Source: CAZIPZ01 sp964541075 (GTDB taxonomy: Bacteria; Acidobacteriota; Terriglobia; 20CM-2-55-15). From it: 31,499 nt of DNA. The translations under genes and the position numbers were made by a program. How positions within the stretch are numbered: position 1 is the stretch's first letter; each line of letters begins with the position of its first letter. The stretch spans positions 1 to 31,499 of the forward strand of contig CAZIPZ010000016.1 in assembly GCA_964541075.1 (NCBI GenBank). Direction: 5' to 3'. The notes below the pieces were generated by a model, which was not told where the DNA came from, ran no database searches, and was given only the letters and a program-made list of their open reading frames with translations. This document shows, in pieces, positions 29,713 through 31,499 of the stretch.

Positions 29713-31499
29713 CTAATGATTCAAAACAAATTCGGTTCCGTTCAACAGCGCCCACTGCAGGTTCTCGGCTGCGGCCTTCTGGTCCTTGACCGATTCGAAG
29801 AGATGAAGAATTGCGGTCTTTTCTTCAGGGGTTGGCCAACGGGACAGGGTGGTCAAGTAAAGCTCTTCAATCAAAGCTTCATTCGTCAACTTTGCATCCA
29901 AAAGGGCTTTGATGCGTCCACCGTCGCCTTGCACGCGGCTGTTGACCATCGTCGAACTCATCATCAGGATCGCCTGAAGCGTGGTTGGCTTATTGCCGCC
30001 TTGGACGGGCGCCTCGCGATTGGTTGAAAAGAAGCTGTTCATCATACTGCTGACAGCCGTGAGATCCTTGCTGACTTTTCTTCCGAATCCGGCGACGTCG
30101 CCAAGATCCGTGACCTGCTTCACGCGTTCCACTTTGACGCCGTTAAACGTGATGTCATATGGCCGCTGGGTGACTTGCGCCACCGTGTCCACGACCTCAG
30201 GGCCGGTCATGACGCGAATGTATTTCCGTGCGTAATACGGCGTGTATGAATCCTTCCACTCGCCCGAAAACTTTGAGGACAACTGATACGCAGTGGACTT
30301 CATGATCGTTTTCATCAGATGGTGCGTGCTGTAGTTGTTCGCCTCGAAATCCTTCGCCATGGCTTCCAGCAGTTCCGGATACGTGGGCTGAATGGTCCAG
30401 GGCTGCGGCGGCGGATTCTTCGGATCCAGCCTCGCGAGATCAAAGCTGTCCCACGGTTCAACAAACCCAACCGTCATGAGCTTGCCCCAGATCAGGTTCA
30501 CAGTCGTACGGCTGAACTGGATATTACTCGTGATCATTCGAGCGAGTTCCGCACGGGGATTCATACCCGGCCGCGGCTTCTCACCGGTCAACATGAATGC
30601 GGGTTCGTAGGTTTCACCTGTTCGGGGAAAACGACTTTCAGCTTCGGTGATGTATGGGGCGTCATTTCCAGTTTCATAGCCTTTTGCCATGTCGTCCATG
30701 ACGAGTTCGGTGGACACTACGTTATAAATCCCTACCATTCGCATTTTTCCGAAGAACGCCGCCTGCCTGGAAAACTCAGTTCGAGTTCTTTCGGAGAGGT
30801 ATAGATTGATCGGCTCAAGATGGCCCGCACCGTCATGACACGAAATGCAGTCAGTGTTCAGCCCCAGGAACAACCGCGAGGTTTCGGTCGCCATGTCGTC
30901 GATCGCATCGAGCCGATTGACAGTCGCTCCAAAGTTGTCTGGATCCGTTAGATCCTTGTTCTTCAAACTGACTTGGAGAATGCGCGCAAGGTATGCCATT
31001 TGCGGGGCGATGCCGTAGCTTTTCGCGCTGCCGGTCAGCAAATCCCTGACGACCTGATTGTACGGGCGATCGACTTTCAGCCACTGTTTGGTCCACGCCT
31101 GGAAAGCATCTTTGCCGTTGCCGGCAAGCTGGTTGAGGCGATACAGGTCTCCCCAGAACCACGCCCACTGCTGTGCGAATTCCTCAGTGCCAATGAGGGA
31201 GTCGATAAGCTTGTCGCGTTTCTCAGGGTCTTTGCTTGCGACGAACTCCTTTACCTGATCGGACGTCGGCAACAAGCCTGTTGCGTCAAGGTATACACGC
31301 CGCACGAATTCCTCGTCCGTGCTCAATGCAGCGTGCGGAATACCGTCACGCTCGATGCGCCCGAAAATGTAGTCATCAACGAAGTTTTTGCGAACCATCT
31401 TCTCTGATGACGCCGCCACACCAGGAATGCTCCTCGACATTTGATCGGTGAACTGACTCACATCCTTTGCTTTGTCCACCGAATTGAGCAGCGATTTGT
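29713..31499 (-). CDS. DUF1549/DUF1553 protein with heme motif, N-terminus outside window
   Basis: At least 595 residues, open at the right edge of the window; a GTG at 31477-31479 is not the true start because the frame continues to the edge with family-like sequence. The DUF1549 part is DDYIFGRIERDGI, FVRRVYLDATGLLPT, WAWFWGDLYRLN. A CISCH sequence (in NTDCISCHDGAGH) is a CxxCH heme c-binding motif, as in the planctomycete-type cytochrome proteins. DUF1553 follows (NLIWGKLMTVGFVEPWDSF, HHLMKTIMKSTAYQLSS, LTTLSRWPTPEE). It precedes the DUF1501 gene by 18 bases, an arrangement common in these phyla. Probably periplasmic; function unknown. Confidence 0.9.
   Translation of the reverse strand, partial: KSLLNSVDKAKDVSQFTDQMSRSIPGVAASSEKMVRKNFVDDYIFGRIERDGIPHAALSTDEEFVRRVYLDATGLLPTSDQVKEFVASKDPEKRDKLIDSLIGTEEFAQQWAWFWGDLYRLNQLAGNGKDAFQAWTKQWLKVDRPYNQVVRDLLTGSAKSYGIAPQMAYLARILQVSLKNKDLTDPDNFGATVNRLDAIDDMATETSRLFLGLNTDCISCHDGAGHLEPINLYLSERTRTEFSRQAAFFGKMRMVGIYNVVSTELVMDDMAKGYETGNDAPYITEAESRFPRTGETYEPAFMLTGEKPRPGMNPRAELARMITSNIQFSRTTVNLIWGKLMTVGFVEPWDSFDLARLDPKNPPPQPWTIQPTYPELLEAMAKDFEANNYSTHHLMKTIMKSTAYQLSSKFSGEWKDSYTPYYARKYIRVMTGPEVVDTVAQVTQRPYDITFNGVKVERVKQVTDLGDVAGFGRKVSKDLTAVSSMMNSFFSTNREAPVQGGNKPTTLQAILMMSSTMVNSRVQGDGGRIKALLDAKLTNEALIEELYLTTLSRWPTPEEKTAILHLFESVKDQKAAAENLQWALLNGTEFVLNH

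Noticed and set aside
1..31499. tRNA, rRNA, CRISPR arrays, riboswitches or phage structural genes
   Set aside because: I looked for their characteristic sequences in gaps and found none; no intergenic stretch exceeds about 170 bases.

Overview
The window looks like a chromosomal segment of an uncultured or poorly known bacterium, most likely an Acidobacteriota member. The grounds are a DUF5916/CBM9-like outer-membrane protein, a DUF1501 plus DUF1549/DUF1553 pair, a plant/cyanobacterial-length IspH, a YpdA-like reductase, a DUF5668/DUF4097 envelope module driven by an ECF sigma factor, moderate GC, and dense operons with 1-11 bp overlaps. The assignment is an inference from gene content; no rRNA or tRNA is present. 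A run of ten Ns at 17161-17170 shows that this is draft sequence.

Layout. (1) 1-1020: the right end of an integrated element carrying a large serine recombinase. Its recombinase domain is broken by two in-frame stop codons. The element sits inside comM, which is cut just at its Walker A motif. (2) 1822-5073: a CBM9/DUF5916 outer-membrane protein, fxsA, and a divergent pair of a small unknown protein and a Nudix-like protein whose Nudix box is degenerate. (3) 5192-7874: fabH on the minus strand, then ispH followed directly by a two-cluster ferredoxin. (4) 7899-15645: a nine-gene minus-strand directon in transcription order: acyl-CoA dehydrogenase, meaB, methylmalonyl-CoA epimerase, MTA phosphorylase, CPBP protease, PfkB kinase, MgtC-like protein, dapF and a YpdA-like reductase. 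It joins branched-chain/propionate catabolism, methylthioadenosine salvage and lysine/peptidoglycan precursor synthesis. (5) 15681-17485: two unknown proteins and a membrane protein of a putative metal-dependent hydrolase type that contains the assembly gap. (6) 17650-22869: a minus-strand directon of a flippase-like membrane protein, nrdR, hsp20, lon and thiL. (7) 22972-26236: an ECF sigma factor, zinc-finger anti-sigma factor, B-box membrane protein, small LiaI-like protein and DUF4097 protein, all overlapping or abutting and ending at a GC-rich hairpin. (8) 26348-28190: aroK, an unknown exported protein and ccdA. (9) 28203-28281: a perfect 33-bp inverted repeat between convergent genes. (10) 28288-31499: the DUF1501 and DUF1549/DUF1553 pair, the latter running off the window.

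Most of the window is housekeeping or family-level familiar. The most unusual parts are the comM insertion with its decayed recombinase, the sigma-factor envelope module in which three neighbouring genes carry the same WP-containing membrane unit, the ispH-ferredoxin pairing, the abutting divergent fxsA/small-protein starts, and the long palindrome. I found no clear evidence for a defence system, CRISPR array, biosynthetic cluster or phage structural region.
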